This document shows positions 44,501 through 52,933 of a stretch of DNA of 64,000 bases, in pieces. The DNA is from Micromonospora sp. Llam0 (GTDB taxonomy: Bacteria; Actinomycetota; Actinomycetes; Mycobacteriales; Micromonosporaceae), in NCBI RefSeq assembly GCF_003751085.1, contig NZ_RJJY01000001.1:1674001-1738000 (forward strand). The letters run 5' to 3'. Every line of letters starts with the position of its first letter. Position 1 is the stretch's first letter. Position numbers and translations under genes: made by a program. The notes beneath the pieces are model-generated. The model was not told the origin of the DNA. It ran no database searches and saw nothing but the letters and a program-made list of their open reading frames with translations.

Positions 44501-47120
44501 CGGAGGCAAGCGACTGGCCGCCTTCGTCGAGCCGGGCCCCGCCTCGCCGGACCCCGCCACCGCCGGGACCGGTGCCGCCGGGACCGGTGCCGTCGCGGCG
44601 GCGGCGTCGCGGGCCGCGCAGACCGGGGTCGACCCGCAGGCCCTCGCCGACTTCCAGACCGCGCTGGCCGACGTCGCGCTGACCGCGATGGCCGCCACCC
44701 TTGCCGGTGCCGACATCGCCACCGGTGACACCTGGCACAGTGCCGACGAGATCTGCCAGGCGTTGCACGCCACCACGGTGACCACGCCGATCGTACGCCG
44801 GTGGCTCGCCGCGTTGACCCGCGCAGGGCGGCTCCGCGTCACCGACGCCGCCCGCTACGGCGATCTCGCCGTACCGGCGCCCGACGACCTCGACGGCGCT
44901 TGGCTGCGACTCACCGAGGCCGATCGTCGGCTCGACTACAGCACCGACCTGATCGACGCGGTCCGCACCTGCACCGACCACCTGCCGGCGCTGATCGCCG
45001 GCAGCACCGACATCCGCGCGTTGCTGTTCCCCGGTGCCCGCGCCGACACGATGGCCGCTGCCTACCGCGACAACCTCGCTGTAGCCCACCTGCACCAGGC
45101 GATCGTCGCGGCGTTGCGGCACATCGCCGAGCGGCACGACGGCGACGGATCGCTGCGGGTGCTGGAGGTCGGCGGCGGTGTCACCGGCACCACCAGTCTG
45201 CTCGCCCCCGCCTTGGCCGAGTACCGCCCCGACTACCTGTTCACCGACCCGTCGACGTTCTTCCTCAACGAAGCCCGGGACCAGTTCGCCCACCACCCGT
45301 GGATCCGCTACGCCCGCTTCGACCTGCGCGACGACCCCCGCTCCCAAGGGCTGACCCCGAACAGCGTCGACGTGGTCATCGCCGCGAACCACCTGCACAC
45401 CGCACCGGACGCGGCCGCCGCCGTCGAGCGGCTCTCCGGCCTGCTCGCCCCCGGCGGCTGGCTGGTGATCATGGAACAGACCCGCGACGACGACCCGGCG
45501 CTGCTGGTGTCCATGGAGTTCCTGGAGGCGACCGCCGGCCCGTTCACCGATGTGCGCGCCGCCGCCGGTCAGTCGTTCCTCACCGAGCCACAGTGGCGCG
45601 AGCTGCTCGGCACGGCCGGAGCCGAACTCGTCACGCGGTTGCCGGCGGCCGGTGAGCCGCTGCACCCCACCGGCCAGCAGCTGTTCCTGGCCCGGGTCAA
45701 GACCGACCGGACGCCGGTGACCACCGCCGACCTCGTCCGGCACACCAGCGCCCGACTGCCCGACTACATGGTGCCGACGGTGTGGCAGCTGGTCGACGTA
45801 CTGCCGCGCACCGCCAACGGAAAGGTCGACCGCAACCGGCTGCGGACCTGGCTGCCCGGCACCGACCAGGGCCAGCAGACCGCGGCGGTGGCCGCCGATC
45901 CGGTGGACGCGTTGGAACGCCACCTCGCCGCCATCTGGGCGGAACTGCTCGACCGCGAGTACGTCGGCCGCCACGACGACTTCTTCGCCCTCGGCGGCGA
46001 CTCGCTGCTCGTCGCCCGTCTCGTCGGCCTGCTGCGGGAACGCGTCCCCGACGTGGTCGCCCTCGAGTGGGAGGTGGTGCTGCGACACATGCTGCGCCAG
46101 CCGACCGTCGCCGCACTAGCCGCCTACCTGCGTACGGTCACCACACCACAGACGTCGGCGCCGGGTGACGGCCCGGTCCGCACCTCACCGGTGGTCCGGC
46201 TGCACGGCTCCGGCACCGATCCGCTGACCGTGCTGGTGCACGCCGGCACCGGCACGATCATGCCGTACCGGGCGATCATCACCGAGATCCGCCGCCGCTC
46301 CGCCGGCACCAGCTCGGTTGTCGGTATCGAGGTGCCGCACCTGCCGACCTACCTGGACGCCGACCCGGCCGGCCTGATCGACCGGATCGCCGCCGACTAC
46401 GCGACCGCGATCGGTGAGCTCGGCGCCCGCGAGCTGCACGTCGTCGGCTACTGCCTCGGCGGGCTGATCGCCACCGAGATCGCCCGGGGCCTCAGCGAGA
46501 ACGGAGCCAACGTCGCGACCCTGACCGCGATCAGCAGCCACAGCCCCCGGTTCCGGCTCGACGACGAACTGCTGTCGGAGTACTCGTTCGCGGTGATGAT
46601 GGGCATCGCGCCCGCCGACATCGGTTTCCCCGCCGACGAACTCGCGGTGGCCCGTGCCGCCGACGCGGTCCTGGCCGATAGCCCCGGTGTGCTGCGTGAC
46701 GGCGGCTTCGTCGAACTGACCGGCGAGCACGCCGACGTCGCCGCCGCCTTCCGGGCGCTCGCCGCACTGCCTCGCGAGCAGCGGGTCGCCCGAATGTGCG
46801 AGGCGGTTCCCGCCTCGGCCGGCATGTACGAGCCGGACCACATGATGCGGCTGTTCCGCACCTTCCGGCAGAGCGTGTTCGCCATCACCCGCTACGAACC
46901 GGAGCCGTACGCCGGCGACATCACCTTCCTGCGGCACAGCGGTGCCTACCCGTTCCCGGGCAGCCGGGACGCGGTCACCCAGCACTGGGCTGAGCTGTGC
47001 CTGGGCGACCTGCGCATCGTCGACGTTCCCGGTGACCACTTCAGTTGCATCGACGTGGCGCACGCCCCAGGCATCGTCAAACTCCTCAGCGAGATCACCG
47101 ACGGGGCGGTGACCCGATGA
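41595..47120 (+). CDS. NRPS: docking-Cy-A(MT)-PCP-TE, cysteine module
   Basis: A 1841-residue synthetase. Residues 1-52 resemble a TubC-type N-terminal docking domain. Cy3 (about 65-500) has D201-x4-D206-x2-S209. A3 (515-985) reads DLYNMSLIW, the yersiniabactin-type cysteine code. A methyltransferase-like domain is inserted in the A domain (about 1000-1380, motif I VLEVGGGVTG), as in PchF and HMWP2. PCP has Ser1470. The C-terminal thioesterase (from about 1540) has GYCLGG, so the nucleophile is Cys1620 instead of Ser. It should add, cyclise and perhaps methylate the third cysteine and release the product. The stop overlaps the next gene. Confidence 0.95.
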   Translation: MDVDELITELDAEGVTLWLEGDELRFRARKGAFSEERRAAVRRHRDAIRTHLRQTAPAPVTADPAGRHEPFPLSDLQAAYLVGRGSHYEYGGVACHAYVEYDYPDLDPYRVQHTWDSLVARHDMLRAVVHSDGYQVVLAEPPAYPIEVTDLRGQGTAAVDEHLRRLRDTLSHRVARTDRWPLFALHVTRTDDRAVLHLSLDLLIVDYASVQRLVAEFDQLYTDAQTTLEPIDITYRDYLIGRRRITDTPAYRRDREYWLRRLDDLPPAPELPAADPGGDGPVRFRRLERRLSGAAWTALRERAARHQVSVSTVLLTAYAEVVGRWSRNPRFTLNIPTFQRLPLHPAVEALVGDFTVVEPLAVDLTTPRPFAERAGEIAGQLLEDLSHGLFTGSEVLAELGRRTATRQLLPVVFTSTLDTPAPSPAQGQVGYAISQTPQVWIDCQVMPRGDGLALSWDVRDTVLPAGLADDAFGAWVELVDRLAGHDDPWRDPSPVTLPDAQRDRRQQVNATDGPLPDGLLHDEVVAQAHRTPDRLAVVAGGHELTYRQLLDRATAVAARLTDVGLRPAEPVAVLMDKGWEQPVGVLGALLAGAAYLPVDVTQPAARRNAILTDAEVRTVLTQSWLIDAADLPETVTAVVVDTMAVGGPPAAAPSSQTLSASGTAPSVIARPGPDALAYVIYTSGSTGTPKGVMISHRAARNTIDDINRRFAVDQGDAVLGLASLGFDLSVYDLFGPLAVGGRLVLPAADRRGDPSHWADLADRHGVTIWNSVPGQLQMLHDYLRSVPEPRPATLRLAMLSGDWIPVGLPDAIRALLPQLRVVSLGGATEGAIWSIWHPIEAVDHDRPSIPYGVPLTNQSFHVLDPQLRDRPDWIAGELYIGGAGVALGYYHDPQRTTERFLRHPSTGERLYRTGDLGRYWPDGTIEFLGRQDDQVKIRGYRIELAEVETAVQAHPGVAAAAVLVDAAHPGGKRLAAFVEPGPASPDPATAGTGAAGTGAVAAAASRAAQTGVDPQALADFQTALADVALTAMAATLAGADIATGDTWHSADEICQALHATTVTTPIVRRWLAALTRAGRLRVTDAARYGDLAVPAPDDLDGAWLRLTEADRRLDYSTDLIDAVRTCTDHLPALIAGSTDIRALLFPGARADTMAAAYRDNLAVAHLHQAIVAALRHIAERHDGDGSLRVLEVGGGVTGTTSLLAPALAEYRPDYLFTDPSTFFLNEARDQFAHHPWIRYARFDLRDDPRSQGLTPNSVDVVIAANHLHTAPDAAAAVERLSGLLAPGGWLVIMEQTRDDDPALLVSMEFLEATAGPFTDVRAAAGQSFLTEPQWRELLGTAGAELVTRLPAAGEPLHPTGQQLFLARVKTDRTPVTTADLVRHTSARLPDYMVPTVWQLVDVLPRTANGKVDRNRLRTWLPGTDQGQQTAAVAADPVDALERHLAAIWAELLDREYVGRHDDFFALGGDSLLVARLVGLLRERVPDVVALEWEVVLRHMLRQPTVAALAAYLRTVTTPQTSAPGDGPVRTSPVVRLHGSGTDPLTVLVHAGTGTIMPYRAIITEIRRRSAGTSSVVGIEVPHLPTYLDADPAGLIDRIAADYATAIGELGARELHVVGYCLGGLIATEIARGLSENGANVATLTAISSHSPRFRLDDELLSEYSFAVMMGIAPADIGFPADELAVARAADAVLADSPGVLRDGGFVELTGEHADVAAAFRALAALPREQRVARMCEAVPASAGMYEPDHMMRLFRTFRQSVFAITRYEPEPYAGDITFLRHSGAYPFPGSRDAVTQHWAELCLGDLRIVDVPGDHFSCIDVAHAPGIVKLLSEITDGAVTR

Positions 47121-48253
47121 TCGGCGTACTGGGCGCCTCCGGATCGGTCGGCCAGGGCGCCGTCGAGCACCTGTACCGCCTCGGCGTCGGGCCGCTGCGT
47201 CTCGGCGCCCGCAGCGGCGATCCACTGCGGCGCGTCGCCGCAGGCCTGCCCGGGGCCGACGTGGAAACCGTCGAGGTCGATGTGCGGGATCCGGTCGCCC
47301 TGGCCAGCTTCTGTGCCGGCACCCTCGTGGTGGTCAACTGCGCCGGGCCGACATACGAACTGAAGGAGACGGTCGCCGCCGCAGCGTTGGCCGCCAGCGC
47401 GCACTGCGTCGACGTGGCCGGCGACGATCCGGTCTACGAGGCACTGACCGGCACCGGCGCGCCCGAGCACGACCGTACGGTGCTGCTGTCCGCCGGCACC
47501 CTGCCGGGCCTGTCCAGCCTGCTGCCACGCTGGCTCGCCGCGACCGAGTTTGACGACGTCGACACGCTGACCGCCTGGGTCGGTGGCGTCGAACACTGCT
47601 CCCCCGTGGTCGCCGTCGACATGATGCTGTCGCTGCGCTCCGGTGGCGCGGCCGGAGCGGCGTACGGCGAGGCCAACGCCGCCTGGCGGGGCGGGGCGGT
47701 GCGGTCCCGGGCGCTGCGTCCGGCCGAGGACGCGACCGTGCCGCAGTTCGCCGGATCCGTCGCGGTGCAACCGTTTCTCAGCGCCGAGACCCGCCGACTG
47801 GCCCGTACGATGCGGCTGCGCGACGTCGACTGGCTCAACGTCTACCCGGGGCCCCAGGTACGGACGCTGCTGGCCGCACTGCCGGCCGCCGCCAGCGTCG
47901 GGGCCGACGAGGCGGACCTCGCCCGGCGGATGATCCGCGCCGCCGATCTGGACCTCGCCGGCCGCAGCCCCTACTACCAGATGGTCTTCACCATGGGCGG
48001 TACGCGCGGCGGCGTCCCCGCCGAGCGGACCGCGGTGCTGCGGGTCGACAGCAGTTACCGCCTCACCGGGCTGGTCGGTGCGCTGGCCGCCGTGGCGGTG
48101 CTCGGCGGCGACGTTGCACCTGGAGTCTACTTCGCCGCCGACGTGCTGGATCCGGCGGCCACGGTCGACGCGCTGCGCGGGTCGGGGGAGTCGCTCGCGG
48201 TGCGGCTGGTCGACGGCGACACCGCCGACGACACCGAGGAGGGCGCGCTGTGA
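47117..48253 (+). CDS. Saccharopine dehydrogenase-like NAD(P)-binding protein
   Basis: A 378-residue protein: MIGVLGASGSVGQGAVEHLY is a Rossmann fingerprint, VVVNCAGPTYELKETVAAAA and HCVDVAGDDPVY are typical of the saccharopine dehydrogenase-like family, and LLSAGTLPGLSSLLPRWLA follows. ATG 47117 overlaps the NRPS stop, and its own end overlaps the reductase (GTGA). It is embedded in the biosynthetic operon, so it probably acts on the peptide or a precursor, but the reaction is not predictable. Confidence 0.82.
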   Translation: MIGVLGASGSVGQGAVEHLYRLGVGPLRLGARSGDPLRRVAAGLPGADVETVEVDVRDPVALASFCAGTLVVVNCAGPTYELKETVAAAALAASAHCVDVAGDDPVYEALTGTGAPEHDRTVLLSAGTLPGLSSLLPRWLAATEFDDVDTLTAWVGGVEHCSPVVAVDMMLSLRSGGAAGAAYGEANAAWRGGAVRSRALRPAEDATVPQFAGSVAVQPFLSAETRRLARTMRLRDVDWLNVYPGPQVRTLLAALPAAASVGADEADLARRMIRAADLDLAGRSPYYQMVFTMGGTRGGVPAERTAVLRVDSSYRLTGLVGALAAVAVLGGDVAPGVYFAADVLDPAATVDALRGSGESLAVRLVDGDTADDTEEGAL

Positions 48254-50151
48254 GCACGCCGCTGCGGGTGCTGGTCTGCGGCACCAACTTCGGCCGGTTC
48301 TACCTGCGGGCGGTCGCCGACCTCGCGCCCGACCTGGTCCTCGTCGGCGTGCTCAGCCGGGGCGGGACCGCCTCCCGGGCACTGGCCGACGAGTACGGGG
48401 TGCCCCACCACGACAGCCTGGACACGGTCGACGCCGACGAGATCGACATCGCCTGCGTCGTCGTCGGCTCCACCATCTCCGGCGGCGCGGGCACCGACCT
48501 CGCCCGGGCGTTGCTGGCCCGGGGCGTGCACGTGCTGCAGGAACACCCGGTGCACCACGACGAACTTGTCGACTGCCTGCGGGCCGCGCGCCACCACGGG
48601 GTGCAGTACCGGGTCAACGCCCACTACCGGCACGTCGAACCGGTCCGCCGGTTCATCGCGGCTGCGGCCCGGCTCCGCGCGCGCGAGAAGTTCGTGTTCG
48701 TCGACGCCGCGAGCCCGGTGCACGTACTGCATCCGTTCGTGGACGTGCTGGGTGCCGCACTCGGCAGCCTGCGTCCCTGGCGCGTCGACGAGGTCGTCGC
48801 CAGTGGTCCGCTGCGGTTGGTCACCGGTCAGGTCGGCGGTGTGCCGCTGACCTTGCGGGTGCACCACGAGCTCGACCCGGCCGACCGCGACAACCATGCC
48901 CTGTTCTGGCACCGGATCAGCCTCGGCACCCGGGCCGGTGTGCTGACCCTGGCCGACACCCACGGACCGGTGCTGTGGACACCGACGCTGCACGCCGACC
49001 GCGACGCCGCCGGTAGGCTGGTCTTCACCGGCGAGCAGCTCGACCAACCAGGCAGCGCGCCGCTGCCGGGCACCGCCGCCGGCACCCAACGCGACGTCTT
49101 CGACCGGCTCTGGCCGCAGGCGGTGCGCCGCGCGCTACGGGAGTTCGCGGCCGCCGTACGTCGCGGCGACGATCCGCTGCGGACAGCCCAGTTCGACATC
49201 ACCGCCTGCCGGATCTGGTCGCAACTGGCGGCCCGGCTCGGCCCGCCGGACGTGGTACGACCAGCGGCACCGTCCCAAGTCGTCCTCGCCGATCTCGTCG
49301 AGCCCACCGAGGAAGTCGTCGAGCCCACCGAGGGAGCCGCTGAGCCCACCGGAGCCGCTGAGCCGACCGACGGCAGCGACGCGGTGGAGCCGTACTCGCC
49401 GACCGCCGAGTTCTTCGACCTCGCCGCCGCCGCACACGTCGCGACCGGCAGCGCTCCCGCGGTCGTCGCGGCGCTGGCCGGGATCGACACCGCCGCCGGC
49501 CCAGTCGTCGAGATCGGTGCCGGGACCGGCCTGGTCACCGTCGCCCTCGCCCGGGCCTTTCCGGACCTGGAGATCGTCGCCCACGAACCGGCCACCGGCA
49601 TGCGCGCCGTGCTGACCAGCCGGATCTACCGGGACCCCGACCTGCGCCGCCGGATCACCATCTGTGCCGAACCCGCCCCGGACCTCGAGCTGCCGGACAC
49701 CATCAGCGGCGCCGTCGTCTGCGGAGTGGCCGGCCACCTCGACCGACCCGACCGGGTACGCCTGTGGCGGCGTCTCGCCGAGCGGTTGACCCCCGGCGGC
49801 CGGATCGTCGTCGAACTGATGTCCATCGACCGACCCCTCGTGCTCGACCCCACCCGGCTGTCTCACGTCGACGTCGGCGGACAGCGCTACGAATGGTGGT
49901 TCTCCGGCGAACCCGACGGCCCGGACCGGATGCGGCTGCACACGACGTGGCGGGTGTCAGCCGAGGATGGCACTGCGGTGCGCGAGGTCGCCGACCACTA
50001 CCACTGGTACACCCTCACCCTCGCCGGCATCGCCGCCGAGTCCGGACTGCCGCTGCACGACATCGCACCGGCCGGCACCGGTGGACCCCCGATCGGCGTA
50101 CTCGTGCCTACACCCCGGACCACGACCGACCAGGAAGGAACGCCCCGATGA
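48250..50151 (+). CDS. Thiazolinyl imine reductase fused to a methyltransferase
   Basis: A 633-residue two-domain protein. Residues 1-340 match the PchG/Irp3 reductase family (LRVLVCGTNFGRFYLRAVAD, GVHVLQEHPVHHDELVDCLR, YRVNAHYRHV), which reduces one thiazoline ring to thiazolidine with NADPH. A low-complexity EPTE-repeat linker (about 355-380) leads to a class I methyltransferase (about 385-620, motif I VVEIGAGTGLVTVALAR). That domain is closely similar to the separate methyltransferase at 52202. Such a fusion couples ring reduction with methylation, probably N-methylation of the thiazolidine. GTG 48250 overlaps the preceding stop. Confidence 0.9.
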   Translation: MSTPLRVLVCGTNFGRFYLRAVADLAPDLVLVGVLSRGGTASRALADEYGVPHHDSLDTVDADEIDIACVVVGSTISGGAGTDLARALLARGVHVLQEHPVHHDELVDCLRAARHHGVQYRVNAHYRHVEPVRRFIAAAARLRAREKFVFVDAASPVHVLHPFVDVLGAALGSLRPWRVDEVVASGPLRLVTGQVGGVPLTLRVHHELDPADRDNHALFWHRISLGTRAGVLTLADTHGPVLWTPTLHADRDAAGRLVFTGEQLDQPGSAPLPGTAAGTQRDVFDRLWPQAVRRALREFAAAVRRGDDPLRTAQFDITACRIWSQLAARLGPPDVVRPAAPSQVVLADLVEPTEEVVEPTEGAAEPTGAAEPTDGSDAVEPYSPTAEFFDLAAAAHVATGSAPAVVAALAGIDTAAGPVVEIGAGTGLVTVALARAFPDLEIVAHEPATGMRAVLTSRIYRDPDLRRRITICAEPAPDLELPDTISGAVVCGVAGHLDRPDRVRLWRRLAERLTPGGRIVVELMSIDRPLVLDPTRLSHVDVGGQRYEWWFSGEPDGPDRMRLHTTWRVSAEDGTAVREVADHYHWYTLTLAGIAAESGLPLHDIAPAGTGGPPIGVLVPTPRTTTDQEGTPR

Positions 50152-51365
50152 CCGAGACACTTCCCACCGGAACGCAGACCCCGCCGGCGTTCCCGGTACC
50201 GAGGGAGTGCCCCTTCGCCCCACCGGAGCGCTACGCCGAACTACGCGCCGTCGAACCGGTGTCACAGGTGACGCTGCCCACCGGCAAACAGCCGTGGATC
50301 GTCACCCGCTACGCCGACGTCCGGGCGTTGCTGGCCGACCCCCGGGTCAGCGCCGACATCCGGCATCCGAACTTCCCCGCGATGGGCATCGGTGAGCAGG
50401 AGGCCGGTGCCAAATCGCGGCCGTTCATCCGTACCGACCCGCCGGAACACACCCGCTTCCGACGGATGCTGCAGGCCGAGTTCACCGTCAAACGGATTCG
50501 GGACATGCGCCCGACGATCCAGCACACCGTCGATCACCTCGTCGACGACATGCTGGCCGCCGGTCCACCCGTCGATCTGGTCACGGCGTACGCCAACGCG
50601 GTCTCCACGACGACCGTGCTGGGTCTGTTCGGCGCGCCCACCGACGACCTCGAGTTCTTCCGCGACGTGACCCGCATCTCAGGCGGGCGAAACAGCAACG
50701 CCGAAGAGGTCGGCGCCGCCCTCGCCAGTCTGTTTCGGATGCTGGACGAGCTGATCACCGCCCGGGAACAGGACCCCAGCGACGATCTGCTGTCCAAGCT
50801 GGTCGTCGACCACCTGCGGGCCGGCGTGGTCACCCGGCACGAACTGCTGTCGATGATTGGCATCACCATCGTCGCCGGTCGGGAGACCACCACCAGCATG
50901 ATCGCGCTCGGCACGCTGCTACTGCTGCGCCACCCGGAGCAGCTGGCCCGGTTGCGGGCCGAGCCCGAGCTGATGCCGGCGGCCGTGGAGGAACTGCTGC
51001 GCATCCTGTCGGTGGCCGACTCGATCCCACTGCGCGTCGCCGCCGCCGACATCGACCTCGGCGGGACGCGAATCCAGGCAGGCGACGGCATCATCGCCCT
51101 GCTCGCCGCCGCCGACCACGATCCGGAGGTGTTTTCGGACCCGCAGCGGCTGGACCTCGACCGGGTCAACCGTCACCACGTCGCCTTCGGGTACGGGGTG
51201 CATCAGTGCATCGGGCAGAACCTGGCCCGGCTGGAACTGGAGATCGCGATCGGCACCCTGATCCGGCGAATCCCGGACCTGCGGCTGGCCAGTGCGTTCG
51301 ACGATCTCGACTTCAAGCACGACGCGGCGACGTTCGGCATCGAGGCGATGCAGGTGACCTGGTGA
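50148..51365 (+). CDS. Cytochrome P450
   Basis: A 405-residue P450. The I helix has IVAGRETTTSMIAL, the E-x-x-R motif is in EELLRI, and the heme segment HVAFGYGVHQCIGQNLARLE carries the cysteine ligand. ATG 50148 overlaps the reductase-MT stop (ATGA). It would hydroxylate or oxidise the peptide, with the ferredoxin at 19806 as likely electron donor. The stop overlaps the thioesterase start (GTGA). Confidence 0.95.
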   Translation: MTETLPTGTQTPPAFPVPRECPFAPPERYAELRAVEPVSQVTLPTGKQPWIVTRYADVRALLADPRVSADIRHPNFPAMGIGEQEAGAKSRPFIRTDPPEHTRFRRMLQAEFTVKRIRDMRPTIQHTVDHLVDDMLAAGPPVDLVTAYANAVSTTTVLGLFGAPTDDLEFFRDVTRISGGRNSNAEEVGAALASLFRMLDELITAREQDPSDDLLSKLVVDHLRAGVVTRHELLSMIGITIVAGRETTTSMIALGTLLLLRHPEQLARLRAEPELMPAAVEELLRILSVADSIPLRVAAADIDLGGTRIQAGDGIIALLAAADHDPEVFSDPQRLDLDRVNRHHVAFGYGVHQCIGQNLARLELEIAIGTLIRRIPDLRLASAFDDLDFKHDAATFGIEAMQVTW

Positions 51366-52147
51366 ACGCCGCGACCCTCGGCCAGTGGCTGCGCTGCTAC
51401 CGGCGGCGCCCAGCGGCAGCCGTCCGGCTGGTCTGCTTCCCGCACGCCGGCGGTGGTGCCGGCAGCTTCCGTGCCTGGGACGCGCTGCTGCCATCGTCGG
51501 TCGAGTTGGTGTGCGTGCAGTACCCGGGGCGGGAGGACCGGTTCGCCGATCCGCTCGTCGATGACATGAGCGCGCTGACGGCGCCGGTCGCCGACGCCGT
51601 GGCGCGCCTCACCGACCGACCATACCTGGTGTTCGGGCACAGCATGGGTACGGCGGTAGCGTACGAGACGGTCCAGCGGTTGCGCGGCCTCGGCGTTCGC
51701 CAGCCACAGTGGCTGTTCGTCTCCGGCCGCCCCGCGCCGGGCGACGTGGTCGGCGGCGAGGTGCACCGGCGCGACGACGACGGCCTCTGCGCCGAACTGA
51801 ACCGGCTCGGCGGCACCCACGACGAGGTGCTGGCCGATCCGGAGCTGCGCCGGGCGGTGCTGGGCTACGTCCGCAACGATTACCGGCTCATCGAAACCTA
51901 CCGGCCAGTGCCGGCGGCACCACTGGACTGCCCGATCATGGTGCTGCGGGGCGACGACGATCCGGAGCTCGACGATCGACAGGCGACCGGCTGGGGCCGG
52001 CTGACCCGCGGCCGGCTCGACGTGCGCACGTTCCCCGGCGACCACTTCTACCTGGTGCCGCAGCGGGACGCCGTCGTCTCAGCCATCCTCGCCAAGCTCG
52101 ATCCGGTGCTGACCCGCACCTCTGCCGCCTGGCCCAGCATGCCGTGA
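51362..52147 (+). CDS. Type II thioesterase
   Basis: A 261-residue alpha/beta hydrolase: LVCFPHAGGGAGSFRAWDAL, VQYPGREDRF, the nucleophile elbow GHSMGTAVAYE, and a catalytic His in FPGDHFYL. This family removes wrong acyl groups from NRPS carrier proteins. GTG 51362 overlaps the P450 stop. It retains the usual Ser, unlike the TE domain of the NRPS. Confidence 0.93.
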   Translation: MNAATLGQWLRCYRRRPAAAVRLVCFPHAGGGAGSFRAWDALLPSSVELVCVQYPGREDRFADPLVDDMSALTAPVADAVARLTDRPYLVFGHSMGTAVAYETVQRLRGLGVRQPQWLFVSGRPAPGDVVGGEVHRRDDDGLCAELNRLGGTHDEVLADPELRRAVLGYVRNDYRLIETYRPVPAAPLDCPIMVLRGDDDPELDDRQATGWGRLTRGRLDVRTFPGDHFYLVPQRDAVVSAILAKLDPVLTRTSAAWPSMP

Positions 52148-52201
52148 CCGGTACCCGCGTTCCGACTGTCCACGACAAGTCATCTGATCGGAGGTGATCC
52201 G

Positions 52202-52933
52202 GTGCGTGACTACTACTCCCCGGTGGCCGAGTTCTACGAAATGGTCGCCGCCAGACAGGCCGCCAGCAGCGGACCGGCCCTGGCCCCCGTACTCGCCGGC
52301 GTCGACTCGACGTCCGGCCCGGTCGTCGAGATCGGCGCCGGCACCGGCCGGGTCACCGAGATCATCGCCGCGGCCCTGCCGAGCGCGCGGATCGTGGCGG
52401 TCGAGCCGTCCACCGCGATGCGGGCGGTGCTGACCAGCCGGGTCGCGACCGACGATACCCTGCGTCAGCGGGTCACCGTGGTCGACGCCGCAGCCCCGGA
52501 CCTGCCGCTACCGGCGACCATCTGCGCCGCGGTCGTGTTCGGCGTCGCCGGTCACCTCGACGAACCAGCCCGGATCCGGCTGTGGCGGCGGCTGCGGAGC
52601 CGACTCGCCCCCGGCGGCGTGGTGGTCGTCGAGCTGATGGGCGTACGGCGGCCCCGCGAGATCCCACCGGCCCTGTCGATCCGCGACTCGATCGGCCGGC
52701 ACGACTACGAATGGTGGGTCGCCGGCAGCCCGGCCGGTGGCGACCTCATGCGGTTCACCACCACCTGGCGGGTGTACCGCGCCGGACAGTTGATCCGTGA
52801 GGTGAGCGACAGCTACGACTGGCACACCATCGACAGCGATCAACTCACCCGTGAGTCCGGAATGGTCAGCCGACCGGCCGCGGCCGTCACCGGCGCCGGA
52901 GCCCCGGAGGTGGTCGTCCTTGCTGCCGCATGA
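52202..52933 (+). CDS. Class I SAM-dependent methyltransferase
   Basis: A 243-residue enzyme. YYSPVAEFYEMVAARQA at the start and VVEIGAGTGRVTEIIA (motif I) are followed by VEPSTAMRAVLTSRV and VVFGVAGHLDEPARIRLWRR, nearly the same as the C-terminal half of the reductase fusion at 48250. GTG 52202 has GGAGGTGAT upstream. It could methylate a hydroxyl or ring nitrogen of the metallophore. The MFS gene begins inside its end. Confidence 0.9.
   Translation: MRDYYSPVAEFYEMVAARQAASSGPALAPVLAGVDSTSGPVVEIGAGTGRVTEIIAAALPSARIVAVEPSTAMRAVLTSRVATDDTLRQRVTVVDAAAPDLPLPATICAAVVFGVAGHLDEPARIRLWRRLRSRLAPGGVVVVELMGVRRPREIPPALSIRDSIGRHDYEWWVAGSPAGGDLMRFTTTWRVYRAGQLIREVSDSYDWHTIDSDQLTRESGMVSRPAAAVTGAGAPEVVVLAAA

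Noticed and set aside
44016..46088. 690-codon minus-strand open frame
   Set aside because: It is antisense to NRPS2, low-complexity Gly/Val/Arg composition, no family resemblance.
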